From an uncultured Oscillospiraceae bacterium (GTDB lineage Bacteria; Bacillota; Clostridia; Oscillospirales; Oscillospiraceae), in the NCBI GenBank assembly GCA_947631395.1, contig CANRLF010000001.1, positions 186,001 to 250,000 on the forward strand: DNA of 64,000 nt, read 5' to 3'. Below the pieces are notes generated by a model. The model did no database searches and had not been told where the DNA came from. It saw only the letters and a program-made list of their open reading frames with translations. Positions 42,930 through 50,990 of this stretch are shown piece after piece (the stretch's first letter is position 1; each line of letters begins with the position of its first letter). The translations under genes and the position numbers were made by a program.

Positions 42930-43808
42930 TCACTCCACATTCTGGATCTGTTCGCGGATCTTCTCGATTTCCGACTTCATATCCACAACTATTCTCGCCA
43001 TCTGAAGGTCGTTGCCCTTCGAGCCTAAGGTGTTGGCCTCGCGGTTGAACTCCTGGACGAGGAAGTCGAGCTTCCTGCCAACAGGCTCGTCGGAGTCTAT
43101 AAGGTCCCTGAGCTGTGATATGTGGCTCCTGAGCCTGACGGTCTCCTCCGCCACGGCGACCTTGTCGGCGAATATGGCGGCCTCGGTGAGGATGCGGCCC
43201 TCGTCGATGCCGGAGCTGTCAAGGACCTCCATGAGCCTGGCGGTGAGCCTCTCGCGGTATTCAGCGACGGTCACGGGACTGCGCTCCTCCGCGAGGCCCA
43301 CGAGCCGCTCGATCTCATCGGCCCGGGCGGAGATGTCGTCGTGGAGCTTCGCGCCCTCACGCCGGCGCATGGCGTTGAAATCCTCCATGGCGTTGGAGAG
43401 TATGCCGTCTATGTCCTCCCCCAGCTTTTTTACGTCGGTCTCGGCCTTCGTGACCGTGAGCACGTCCTGTATCCTGGAAAGGGACGTGGCGGTCACGTCG
43501 TTGGGGATGCCGTATTTTTCAGAGATGCTCCTCAGCGCCGCCATATAGGCGTCAGCCACGGGGCCGTTTACCTCGACGACCGTGTCCTCCGCCGCGGAGG
43601 CGTCGATGGTCACGTATACGTCCACCTTGCCCCGGGATATGCCCCTCTGTACTCCGGCCTTTATGCCGTCCTCAAGGCATGTGTAGATCCTGGGGATGCG
43701 CACATTGCAGTCTAAGAATCTGTTGTTGACACTACGGAGCTCCACGGTTATCTGGAGCTTGTCCGAAAAGCCCTTGGCCGAGCCGTAGCCTGTCATGCTC
43801 TTTATCAT
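42930..43808 (-). CDS. YicC/YloC family endoribonuclease-like protein
   Basis: A 292-residue protein with the family N-terminus MIKSMTGYGSA, the central SVNNRFLDCNVRIPRI and the C-terminal GRKLDFLVQEFNREANTLGSKGNDLQM. YicC of E. coli has been shown to be an endoribonuclease. Its position directly upstream of remA-gmk-rpoZ matches B. subtilis yloC. All conserved C-terminal charged residues appear intact. Confidence 0.94.
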   Translation of the reverse strand: MIKSMTGYGSAKGFSDKLQITVELRSVNNRFLDCNVRIPRIYTCLEDGIKAGVQRGISRGKVDVYVTIDASAAEDTVVEVNGPVADAYMAALRSISEKYGIPNDVTATSLSRIQDVLTVTKAETDVKKLGEDIDGILSNAMEDFNAMRRREGAKLHDDISARADEIERLVGLAEERSPVTVAEYRERLTARLMEVLDSSGIDEGRILTEAAIFADKVAVAEETVRLRSHISQLRDLIDSDEPVGRKLDFLVQEFNREANTLGSKGNDLQMARIVVDMKSEIEKIREQIQNVE

Positions 43809-43824
43809 ATATCTACCAGTCCGT

Positions 43825-44358
43825 TCATTTTTTGTGTATTTTTGGGTGGATCTTAGCCATGTAGAAGATTATCGCCCTTGTCACGGCAATATCGAAAAGC
43901 AGGAAAACGCCGTTGCCGATGAGGTATACCGCCGGTATGCCGAAGCTGATGTCGCCCACGTTGAAGAGCGTCATCTCGAGGGCGAAAACAGCCACGGTCA
44001 GGGCCGCGTTGAAAAATATAAGCTTAATGGCCCACTCGGCCACCCGGCCGGGCTTTCCTGAGCCGCCGAGCTTCTCACAGAGGGCCTTGACGACCGGGTA
44101 CGGGCCGAAGAATATGGCGAACAGTATGGCCAGCGTCTTTGACGGGAGCATTATAAGCCCCAGGACCCCGGAGGCCACATAGACAACGGCCCCCGCGGCC
44201 ACGCCGAGCTCCACCACGGCGGATATGCCGAAAAGGGACGCCACGCCCAAAAAGCCCAGCTGTCCCGTTGGGAATACGCAGGCGATATAAGTGAAGGCCA
44301 CCTCAAAGGCCGTCAGCACCGCGGCCAGGGCGAGCTTACGGGTATTTGATCTCCTCAT
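43825..44358 (-). CDS. Integral membrane protein, ECF-transporter S-component-like
   Basis: A 177-residue protein with about five helices. The start (RRSNTRKLALAAVLTAFEVAFTYIACVFP) resembles the first helix of ECF vitamin-transporter S components, and overall length and layout fit such proteins. Later features are LPSKTLAILFAIFFGPYPVVKAL and a basic tail (KIHPKIHKK). No substrate can be named and no energy-coupling genes adjoin it, which S components do not need. Gaps of 16 bases to yicC and three to the J-domain gene place it inside the long operon. The family assignment is tentative. Confidence 0.55.
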   Translation of the reverse strand: MRRSNTRKLALAAVLTAFEVAFTYIACVFPTGQLGFLGVASLFGISAVVELGVAAGAVVYVASGVLGLIMLPSKTLAILFAIFFGPYPVVKALCEKLGGSGKPGRVAEWAIKLIFFNAALTVAVFALEMTLFNVGDISFGIPAVYLIGNGVFLLFDIAVTRAIIFYMAKIHPKIHKK

Positions 44359-44361
44359 GGC

Positions 44362-44958
44362 TCATCTGCACCCGTTACACAGCATGTTGAAGCACATCAT
44401 GGCCGTGCACATGTCGCACATATCCATCCCCTGCTGTGCCGGGGGGCCATAGCCGGACTGGCGGTAAGGCACACCGTTGGAGTTGACCATATTAAGGGCC
44501 TGACGGTACTCCTGGTTGTAAGGCTCCATACTGCATGCCCGCTGTAAAAAGCTCCTGGCGTCGTCCAGCCAGCCCTTGCGGAAATAGAGCGTCCCCATGA
44601 GGAAGTTCCACTCAGCGTCCCTGGTGGGACAGCTGTCAAGTAGCTGTTCGGCGTACTGGAGGTTCCCTGACTGGATGGCCTGGCGTATCTGGGCGTAGCT
44701 GGGATTTGAGCCGGAGCTCTGGTAAGAGCTCTGGCCCGATCCGGCCTGATTATAGGAGCCGCCACCGCCCTTGCGCTGCTTTGTGATAAGGTCGTAGGCC
44801 TCGTTTATCTCCTTCATCTTCTCCTGAGCCAGGTCCGAGAGGGGGTTGTCCACATAGTTGTCCGGGTGATACTTCTTGGCAAGCTCCCTGTACGCCTTTT
44901 TGATCTCGTCGTCGGAGGCGCTGGGGGTCACTCCCAAAACTTTATAAGGGTCGGTCAT
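44362..44958 (-). CDS. J-domain protein with TPR-like region and Cys-rich end
   Basis: A 198-residue DnaJ-type co-chaperone. The J domain (about 1-65) contains the HPD motif in KKYHPDNYV, needed to stimulate Hsp70. A Gly/Ser/Gln-rich linker follows (about 66-95), then helical repeats ([17 protein letters not shown] ... [15 protein letters not shown]) of TPR type, and a Cys/Met-rich end ([17 protein letters not shown]). The Cys-rich end suggests metal binding. Two bases separate it from the DUF5685 gene, its usual clostridial neighbour. Confidence 0.85.
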   Translation of the reverse strand: MTDPYKVLGVTPSASDDEIKKAYRELAKKYHPDNYVDNPLSDLAQEKMKEINEAYDLITKQRKGGGGSYNQAGSGQSSYQSSGSNPSYAQIRQAIQSGNLQYAEQLLDSCPTRDAEWNFLMGTLYFRKGWLDDARSFLQRACSMEPYNQEYRQALNMVNSNGVPYRQSGYGPPAQQGMDMCDMCTAMMCFNMLCNGCR

Positions 44959-44959
44959 T

Positions 44960-45868
44960 TCAACTCTCCGTTCTGCCTGTAATTACGGCATTGCCGCGGG
45001 GAACGCGTTTTTTTATCATTCTGTACGTCCCGGCAAGGACCTGCCGGCACATACTGGGGATACCGAGGTAGATTATGTTCTCAGTCACCGGCGTCCAGTA
45101 GCTCACGGGCATCAGCTCAAAGGCCGCGGCCGCCAGGCGAACCGAGGACATCAGCGTCTCAAGAAGGCTCTCCTTTACCTCATCGCCCACCTGGGCGCCG
45201 GTGAGGCCGTATCTGGCCGCCACCGGGTTATAGCGTCCGGCCTTCAGGTCCTCCTCAAGGTCGAAATACCCGTCGGCTATATATATTATCCTGCCCACGT
45301 GGTATAGGAGCTGTTCAAGGGGCCGCCGGGAGCTTTCAGACGACAGGGAGCTTGCGGAGGAAAGGAGGCTCGCGAACTCGTCGGCGGGCCTGTCGAGGCT
45401 CCTGACACCCTCACGTTCCATGGCCCCGAGGCGCGTGAGCCTTGCGCGGACCTCACGGTCAAAATCCGGATAACTGCCTGCGGCCTTGCGGTACGCCCGG
45501 CGCAGAAAGCGCCTGACGGCCCTGGCGGCGAGCTTTTTGGCTCCCCTGCTGTCCTGTACGGCGTCGTCGGCCTTCCAGTACGCCAGGATCACGCTGTATC
45601 CGGCAACCGTTGTGAGCGGATAGGAGCTTTGGCACACGCAACGCTTCCTGCATAGCCCCGCCGCGCACCGGCGAAACTCATAGTCGCAGTCCTCACGGCC
45701 GTCCCACAATAGCATGGCCAGGAAAACGAAGTCGTAATTCAGGATGCTCCTGCCGGCCAGGCCGTATTCCCTGCCGAGCTCGTGGCAGAGCCCGCAGTAG
45801 CAGGCCCTGAACCGCTCCAGCTCCCGGACCCTGAGCTCGGGTATCTCGGGCCGTACAAATCCGAACAT
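44960..45868 (-). CDS. DUF5685 family protein
   Basis: A 302-residue protein with the start [36 protein letters not shown], typical of DUF5685, including the CYCGLCH motif. A second Cys group ([12 protein letters not shown]) and [14 protein letters not shown] follow; the C-terminal half is helical with [27 protein letters not shown]. The function is unknown. The ATG at 45868 follows the cdaR stop by one base, with GGGAG as RBS; a GTG at 45880 lies within cdaR. It is paired with the J-domain gene, suggesting a joint role. Confidence 0.8.
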   Translation of the reverse strand: MFGFVRPEIPELRVRELERFRACYCGLCHELGREYGLAGRSILNYDFVFLAMLLWDGREDCDYEFRRCAAGLCRKRCVCQSSYPLTTVAGYSVILAYWKADDAVQDSRGAKKLAARAVRRFLRRAYRKAAGSYPDFDREVRARLTRLGAMEREGVRSLDRPADEFASLLSSASSLSSESSRRPLEQLLYHVGRIIYIADGYFDLEEDLKAGRYNPVAARYGLTGAQVGDEVKESLLETLMSSVRLAAAAFELMPVSYWTPVTENIIYLGIPSMCRQVLAGTYRMIKKRVPRGNAVITGRTES

Positions 45869-45869
45869 A

Positions 45870-47180
45870 TCAGCTCCCACCCACGGGCGGGGTGTTGCCC
45901 GTCCCGGGACTGTCGCTTATGGTGAGGCTCACGTTGTACTCGCCCACGGCCTCCACATCGGAATAGCCGTCCACATAGACCCTGGCGGGGACGGTGGTAG
46001 TGCCCTTCTTCCCGGCCACGGAGGTGAGATCCGCCACGATGCGTATGTTGGCGGTGGTCACATCGTCAAGGTGCGCCTCGTTTCCGCGGAGGACCACGTC
46101 GAGGCTCTGGGTTATGATAGTGACATAGTCGTTCTCGGCCGCGTTCCTGTATGAGATGTTGTTGGCGGAGAGCCGGCGTAGGGCGATGCCGCTGTCGTTT
46201 ATCTTTATGGTGACGGTGGCGATGGTGGTGTTGCTCTCGTTTTTGGTGTTGTTGGGGATCATTATCTGATATGTGCCGGAGTAGTCAAGATATATCGTCT
46301 TGAGGTCCACGGTGCCGATATTTATGGCGTTCAGGCCCTCCAGGTCCTCCGGGTCGCCGGAGAGCATAACCGTCTCGGGCTGGATGTCGATGGTTATGTT
46401 GTTTGCGGTGGCCGTGGCGCTGGGGACCACGTTCACGGTGAGAGGCACCGTCTTTAGCATCAGTATGTTCTGGGTTATTACAACGGTGCCGTCTGTATTC
46501 AGCATGGCAATGCCCTCGGCCTCGGGGTCGATCTCCTTGCCGTTCTCGTCCAAAAGGACGATGGGCGCTGTATCGGACACGGTTTTTGAGAGGTTGTCGC
46601 GATTTAGGGTCACCGTGGCCTTGGCGATCTTACCTATGGACGCCTCCGCGCCGGACACGTCCACGGTGTCCCGGGAGAGGGTCAGGTCTCCGGACATGTA
46701 TCCCTCGGCGATGGAGCCGGTATACACAGGCTCAAGGGGGATGCTCTTTGTAACCAGCCTGTCGACCGTGACCTCAACTACGTGCTTCGAGACATTGCTC
46801 ACCGTGAGGGAGCTGCTGTTGGTGCTGTATTGGAGCTCATACTCCAGGGCGTGGGTCCCGGTGGGCGTGGTATACGTCAGTATGTCCGAAAGGTCCACCA
46901 CGGCCTTGACGTCCATCTTGGCGATGGCCGCCGTGTCCCGGCGCCTCCCGCCGAAGTAGACGGTCAGCTTCTGTACGTCCGTGCCGGATACGATGAGGTT
47001 CCGGTCCCTCAAAAGCTCCTCGTTTGTGAACTCTATGGGCACGTTCTGGACAGCTATGGGGTTTTCAAGCGTGGGGTTCTCCACGTACACCACGTACGTC
47101 CACAACGCTATGGCCACGGCCACCGAAAAGACCATGTAGAGGATATTAGGTTTTCTGTCTTTTTTGTTGGCTGACATCAC
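45870..47180 (-). CDS. cdaR: YbbR-domain protein, CdaA regulator CdaR
   Basis: A 436-residue protein with one N-terminal helix (about 12-30: ILYMVFSVAVAIALWTYVV) and tandem YbbR domains outside the cell. Recurrent strands such as NVPIEFTNEELLRDRNLIV, DTVDVSGAEASIGKIAKATV and ETVMLSGDPEDLEGLNAINIGTVDL mark the repeats. CdaR binds and modulates the diadenylate cyclase CdaA. Its start overlaps the cdaA stop by four bases. In most Firmicutes glmM follows; here the DUF5685 gene takes that place. Confidence 0.92.
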   Translation of the reverse strand: MMSANKKDRKPNILYMVFSVAVAIALWTYVVYVENPTLENPIAVQNVPIEFTNEELLRDRNLIVSGTDVQKLTVYFGGRRRDTAAIAKMDVKAVVDLSDILTYTTPTGTHALEYELQYSTNSSSLTVSNVSKHVVEVTVDRLVTKSIPLEPVYTGSIAEGYMSGDLTLSRDTVDVSGAEASIGKIAKATVTLNRDNLSKTVSDTAPIVLLDENGKEIDPEAEGIAMLNTDGTVVITQNILMLKTVPLTVNVVPSATATANNITIDIQPETVMLSGDPEDLEGLNAINIGTVDLKTIYLDYSGTYQIMIPNNTKNESNTTIATVTIKINDSGIALRRLSANNISYRNAAENDYVTIITQSLDVVLRGNEAHLDDVTTANIRIVADLTSVAGKKGTTTVPARVYVDGYSDVEAVGEYNVSLTISDSPGTGNTPPVGGS

Positions 47181-48067
47181 TTACCACCGCTCTTTTCACT
47201 GCCGCCGTTGGCCTTGTCCTTTTTCTTCCCGAACCGCTCGCGGAGCCTGGAGATAAGGCTCCTGTTCTCCTGCTCCTGAGGCATGAGCTCCATGCGCAGG
47301 AGCCTTTCAAAGGTGTCCGGCGAAAGGCCGCGCTTTATTATGCCCTCCATCGCCACCGAGATGTCGCCCGTCTCCTCCGAGACGATTGCCACCACGGCGT
47401 CGGACCGCTCGCTCATCCCTATGCCGGCACGGTGGCGCATACCCAGGTCCCGGCTTATGTTCACGTTGCCCGAAAGTGGCAGCATACACGCCGCGCCGGC
47501 GATCCGGCCGTTGCGCATTATGACCGCCCCGTCATGCAGTGGGGCCTTGTTGAAGAATATGTTCTTCAGAAGCTCCGCCGCCGGTGAGGCGTCCACTATG
47601 GTGCCGGTCTTGATATAGGACTCAAGGTTCGTGTCCCTCTCAAAGACGAGCAACGCGCCGGTCCTGGTCCTGGACATGTCCGAGCAGGCGAGGACCGTCT
47701 GGGTGATGGCGTTTTCGATGCTCTTCGTCTTTACCGGGTGGCCGAATATGTCCTTGATGCTCCCGCCCACCTGCTCCAGGATCCTGCGTATCTCCGGCTG
47801 GAACAGCACGATGATGATGATAAGGCCCATCTCAAAGGTGTTCCCGAGGAGATAGGATACCACCGGCAGGTCCGCGACGGAGGTGATGACCATGACGATA
47901 AGGAGCAAGAGTATGCCCTTTACGACGTTCATGGAGTTGGACTTGCTGAAAAATGTTATCAGCTTGTAGACCAGGAACGCCACAATGATCATATCAAGGA
48001 TGTCCCATATCCTTATGGTCTGTATGAAATTCTCCAGTATAAGTAGCAGCTCTCTGAGTTTATCCAT
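47177..48067 (-). CDS. cdaA: Diadenylate cyclase CdaA
   Basis: A 296-residue c-di-AMP synthase. Three N-terminal helices (about 23-45, 47-66, 72-92) precede the DAC domain, with substrate and metal motifs KAPLHDGAVI (DGA) and RDLGMRHRAGIG (RHR), and SEETGDISVAMEG beyond. C-di-AMP controls potassium and osmolyte balance and wall growth. It opens the 17-gene run to rsgA and has a clear promoter upstream. Confidence 0.96.
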   Translation of the reverse strand: MDKLRELLLILENFIQTIRIWDILDMIIVAFLVYKLITFFSKSNSMNVVKGILLLLIVMVITSVADLPVVSYLLGNTFEMGLIIIIVLFQPEIRRILEQVGGSIKDIFGHPVKTKSIENAITQTVLACSDMSRTRTGALLVFERDTNLESYIKTGTIVDASPAAELLKNIFFNKAPLHDGAVIMRNGRIAGAACMLPLSGNVNISRDLGMRHRAGIGMSERSDAVVAIVSEETGDISVAMEGIIKRGLSPDTFERLLRMELMPQEQENRSLISRLRERFGKKKDKANGGSEKSGGK

Positions 48068-48133
48068 ACGCCGTACCGCTTTCTTAGAAATTGAGTAGTC
48101 CGGTCAAGCTGGGACGTACTTATCTAAATTACC

Positions 48134-48162
48134 ATTATATAATAAAAACGGCGCTTATGCAA
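48134..48162 (-). promoter_or_regulatory. Promoter of the cdaA-led operon
   Basis: TTGCAT, 17 bases, TATAAT on the minus strand, about 67 bases before the cdaA start. It is the only strong promoter-like site seen between here and 32.1 kb on this strand. Confidence 0.75.
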
Positions 48163-48172
48163 TATCAATTTG

Positions 48173-48211
48173 AAAAAAAGAAAGGGTCCGCCTTACATGG
48201 GCGGTACCCTT
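48173..48211 (-). terminator. Terminator of the DUF3343/desulfurase operon
   Basis: On the minus strand AAGGGT..GCCC and complement (48182..48192 with 48200..48211, one bulge) form the stem, followed by TTCTTTTTTT. It lies six bases after the desulfurase stop. Confidence 0.8.
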
Positions 48212-48217
48212 GACATG

Positions 48218-49339
48218 TCAGCCTTCGGATATTCTCTCCACGGCCCTCAGGAACGAATTTATCTCGCTTTTAGTGTTGAAGGCCGACACGCTGGCACGCA
48301 CGGTCCCCCGCCGGGCGGTGCCCACCGAGGTGTGGGCCAGGGGCGCGCAGTGTAGCCCGGCCCTCACGGCAAAGCCCATGGTCGAAAGCCTCTCCCCCGC
48401 CTCCTCCGAGGCCATGCCGTCGAGCTCAAAGGACACGACGCCCGTCTGGTCCCGGCCGTCGTCGGCGGCGAACACCCGGACGCCGCGTATGCCGGAAAGC
48501 CCGCTTGCGAGGGACTCGGCGAGCTTCCTTTCGTGGGCGGCGATATTGTCTATACCGGTCCTCTCCAGAAAGGCAAGGCCCTCGCACAGCCCGGCGATAC
48601 CGGGCATGTTGTGTGTTCCGGCCTCCAGCCCGTCAGGCAGGAAGTCCGGCATTTCCCGGGACATGGAGTTACTGCCGGTGCCGCCGTACAGAAGGGGCCT
48701 GTGATCGCCCTTGACTATTAGTATCCCCGTACCCTGGGGGCCGTATAGCCCCTTGTGCCCGGGCATGGCGATGAAGTCCGCCATGAGCTCCCGGGCACTG
48801 ATTCTCAGCACACCGGCGGACTGGGAGGCGTCGATAATGAACGGCACACCGCGAGAGCGACACATATCGGCCACCTCGCTGACGGGCAACACAAAGCCGA
48901 AAACATTCGATACGTGATTTATGACCACCGCACCCGTGCCCGGCGTGATGGCCGAGTCGAAGGCCCTTATGGCCGCGTCCCTGTCGAATACGGGGCTGTC
49001 CGCCACGACGATCCGGGCGCCGACGGCGTTGAGAGGCCGGGTGACGCTGTTGTGCTCATAGCCGCTGATCACAACCCTGTCCCCGGGCGAGACAAGGCTC
49101 CTGATGGCGATATTGAGGCCGTGGGTGGCGTTGAAGGTCATTATCACCCGCTCCGGGTCCTCCACGTCAAAGAGCCTCGACGCCCTCTCGCGGCACTCGT
49201 AAAGCTTCTCCGCCGCCGCGATCGCCGGCCTGTGGCCGCCCCGCCCGGGGCTTGCGCAGGTGTCCAGGGCCTTTATCATCGCCGCTCTGACGGACGCCGG
49301 CTTCTGGAAGGTCGTAGCGGCGCTATCAAGGTAGATCAA
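48218..49339 (-). CDS. Cysteine desulfurase-like class V aminotransferase
   Basis: A 373-residue PLP enzyme related to SufS/CsdA and selenocysteine lyase. The PLP Lys is in MPGHKGLYGPQGTG; GYEHNSVTRPL and VVINHVSNVFG hold cofactor contacts; the catalytic Cys is in VRAGLHCAPLAH, in the short-loop form of the family. The start overlaps a DUF3343 gene by four bases. In many Clostridia this pair is linked with sulfur or selenium transfer; no selD, isc or suf genes are seen here, so the acceptor is unknown. Confidence 0.88.
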   Translation of the reverse strand: MIYLDSAATTFQKPASVRAAMIKALDTCASPGRGGHRPAIAAAEKLYECRERASRLFDVEDPERVIMTFNATHGLNIAIRSLVSPGDRVVISGYEHNSVTRPLNAVGARIVVADSPVFDRDAAIRAFDSAITPGTGAVVINHVSNVFGFVLPVSEVADMCRSRGVPFIIDASQSAGVLRISARELMADFIAMPGHKGLYGPQGTGILIVKGDHRPLLYGGTGSNSMSREMPDFLPDGLEAGTHNMPGIAGLCEGLAFLERTGIDNIAAHERKLAESLASGLSGIRGVRVFAADDGRDQTGVVSFELDGMASEEAGERLSTMGFAVRAGLHCAPLAHTSVGTARRGTVRASVSAFNTKSEINSFLRAVERISEG

Positions 49340-49590
49340 ACCCGCACCTCCTCAAAGCCGCCGCCGGCCATTACGCGAAATACCCGCTTCGGGGGCAATG
49401 CCGCCGAGGCCAGTACCCCCATGGCGCGGCTGAGCAGGGCGGTACTTATCCTGACCGCGTATCCGCATCCCTCCCGGGACATGGTCGGGGATACGCGCGT
49501 TATCATATTTCTGATCCCCGCGCCGGTCAACGCCTGGGATACCCTCTGGGCGTAGGTCAGCGACCGGCAGGTCAGATAATAGCTTTCCAT
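49336..49590 (-). CDS. DUF3343 protein, putative sulfur/selenium carrier
   Basis: An 84-residue protein with the DUF3343 layout: a start SYYLTCRSLTYAQRVSQALTGAGI, a central VSPTMSREGCGYAVRIS with a conserved Cys, and an end LPPKRVFRVMAGG. Proteins of this type are proposed carriers beside desulfurases. I chose the ATG at 49590, nine bases after GGGAGGA. It overlaps the desulfurase gene by four bases, so the two are coupled. Confidence 0.78.
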   Translation of the reverse strand: MESYYLTCRSLTYAQRVSQALTGAGIRNMITRVSPTMSREGCGYAVRISTALLSRAMGVLASAALPPKRVFRVMAGGGFEEVRV

Positions 49591-49613
49591 ATATGAAATT
49601 CCTCCCGGAAGTA

Positions 49614-49645
49614 GTTGTGAAAACACTGTCACAACATACTATGCC
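49614..49645 (-). promoter_or_regulatory. Candidate mother-cell promoter element and inverted repeat before the DUF3343 gene
   Basis: GGCATAGTATGT on the minus strand (49634..49645) is identical to a 12-mer upstream of cotJ. AC lies 16 bases before CATA, fitting the sigma-K arrangement AC-N16/17-CATA. Just downstream, GTTGTGA and TCACAAC (49614..49620 and 49629..49635) form a perfect 7-base inverted repeat around eight bases. Confidence 0.4.
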
Positions 49646-49669
49646 GGGAGTGATGAAAAGTTTATCTGT

Positions 49670-50140
49670 TTAAAGGTCCTCCAGCAGTACCACCGCGTGG
49701 GCGGCGATACCGCCCTCACCGGATACGCCAAGGCCCTCCTCCGTTGTGGCCTTGACGCTCACGCGGTCAACGCCGACGCCGAGGCGCAAAGCCAGCTTTT
49801 CCCGCATGGCGCCGATATACGCGGCCATTTTCGGCCGCTGGGCGATTACGGTGATGTCGACGTTGCCCACACGGTAGCCCGCCGCGCGGACACGGTCCAT
49901 GACCACCCCCAGAAGTTCCACGCTGTCGGCGTCGAGGTATCGGTCGTCGCTGTCAGGGAATAGCGCCCCGATGTCGCCCAGGGCCGCGGCCCCGAGGAGG
50001 GCGTCCATCAGCGCGTGGACAGGCACGTCCCCGTCGGAGTGACCCTCCGGGCCCATGTCGAAGGGTATCTCGACCCCGCAGATAACGCATCTGCGGCCTG
50101 ACACGAGCCGGTGTACGTCGTATCCGTGTCCTATCCTCAT
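49670..50140 (-). CDS. ispF: 2-C-methyl-D-erythritol 2,4-cyclodiphosphate synthase
   Basis: A 156-residue enzyme of the MEP isoprenoid pathway. Metal ligands are in GHGYDVHRL at the N-terminus, and SDGDVPVHALMDALLGAAALGDIG and FPDSD form the rest of the active site; the end has ATTEEGLGVSGEGGIAAHAVVLL. The start overlaps the ispD stop by four bases, the usual ispD-ispF pairing. ispH lies in the next gene upstream, so three MEP genes cluster here. Confidence 0.97.
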   Translation of the reverse strand: MRIGHGYDVHRLVSGRRCVICGVEIPFDMGPEGHSDGDVPVHALMDALLGAAALGDIGALFPDSDDRYLDADSVELLGVVMDRVRAAGYRVGNVDITVIAQRPKMAAYIGAMREKLALRLGVGVDRVSVKATTEEGLGVSGEGGIAAHAVVLLEDL

Positions 50141-50877
50141 AAGCTCTTTCGCGCCTCAAGTATGGCCTCGGCGGTCTCGATGTCCCAGGGCCTTGTTATC
50201 TTTATGTTCTCCTGCGAGCCAATGCTCATCGCCGGGCGAAGTCCTATGGCCTCCACCGCGCCGCAGTCGTCGGTGACGGAAAGGCCGTGGAGCCTGGCGT
50301 TATGAAGCGCCGCCTTGAGAACGTCGGCCTTTATGACCTGGGGGGTCTGGGCGGCGTACACGGTATCCCTGCCGGGGGTCTGCTCCACGAAGCCGTCCTT
50401 CACGGTCTTGACCGTGTCGGTGACGGGCACCATGGGACAGGCGGCGGAATATTTGTACGCCTTACTGAAGGCGTCAGCGATGATCTCCTGGGTGACAAGG
50501 GGCCTGGCGCCGTCGTGCACAGCTATGTACTCGGCGCTCTCGTCGGCCTCGTTAAGGCCAATGAGCACGGACTCGAGCCGGTCCTCGCCTCCGCAGAGGA
50601 TCTTGGTGGCCTTTGTTATCTCAAACTCCGCGCACATATCGGCCACCGGGACGATGGACTCCTCCCTTGTGACCACGATGATCTCGTGGACGTTGGGGGA
50701 CGCCTCCAGCTCCCGGAGGGACCTTGCCAGGACCGGGATGCCGCCGATCTCGGCAAAGAGCTTGTCCTCCCCCGCCATGCGCCGGGAGGAGCCGGCCGCG
50801 GCGACTATCGCCGTGCCGAAGGGCAGCTTGTTCCATGTGACGGCCCTTTTGAAAAGCTTCGCTATAAGCTTGGCCAT
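50137..50877 (-). CDS. ispD: 2-C-methyl-D-erythritol 4-phosphate cytidylyltransferase
   Basis: A 246-residue enzyme adding CMP to MEP. A short N-terminal lead (MAKLIAKLFKRAVTWNKLP) precedes the CTP-binding loop AIVAAAGSSRRMAGEDKLF; IAVHDGARPLVT, VPVTDTVK, and AAQTPQVIKADVL are conserved. The protein is about 15 residues longer than most IspD because of this lead. A terminator lies 60 bases upstream, so ispD-ispF is likely its own unit, though no clear promoter is seen. Confidence 0.96.
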   Translation of the reverse strand: MAKLIAKLFKRAVTWNKLPFGTAIVAAAGSSRRMAGEDKLFAEIGGIPVLARSLRELEASPNVHEIIVVTREESIVPVADMCAEFEITKATKILCGGEDRLESVLIGLNEADESAEYIAVHDGARPLVTQEIIADAFSKAYKYSAACPMVPVTDTVKTVKDGFVEQTPGRDTVYAAQTPQVIKADVLKAALHNARLHGLSVTDDCGAVEAIGLRPAMSIGSQENIKITRPWDIETAEAILEARKSL

Positions 50878-50934
50878 ACGCTCACCTCTGTGTTAAAATG
50901 ATATGCGCTTGTCCCGCCAAAAGACCATTTAAAA

Positions 50935-50965
50935 TAAGCGGCAACCTGAGTCAGTTGCCGCTGTA
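50935..50965 (-). terminator. Terminator of the ispH-rpsA gene
   Basis: A perfect eight-base stem GCGGCAAC / GTTGCCGC (50938..50945 with 50954..50961) 26 bases after the stop, followed on the minus strand by TTATTTTAAA. The T-run is broken, so read-through into ispD is possible. Confidence 0.6.
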
Positions 50966-50990
50966 TTTTATAGCCGTGTCTCGCGACGCG

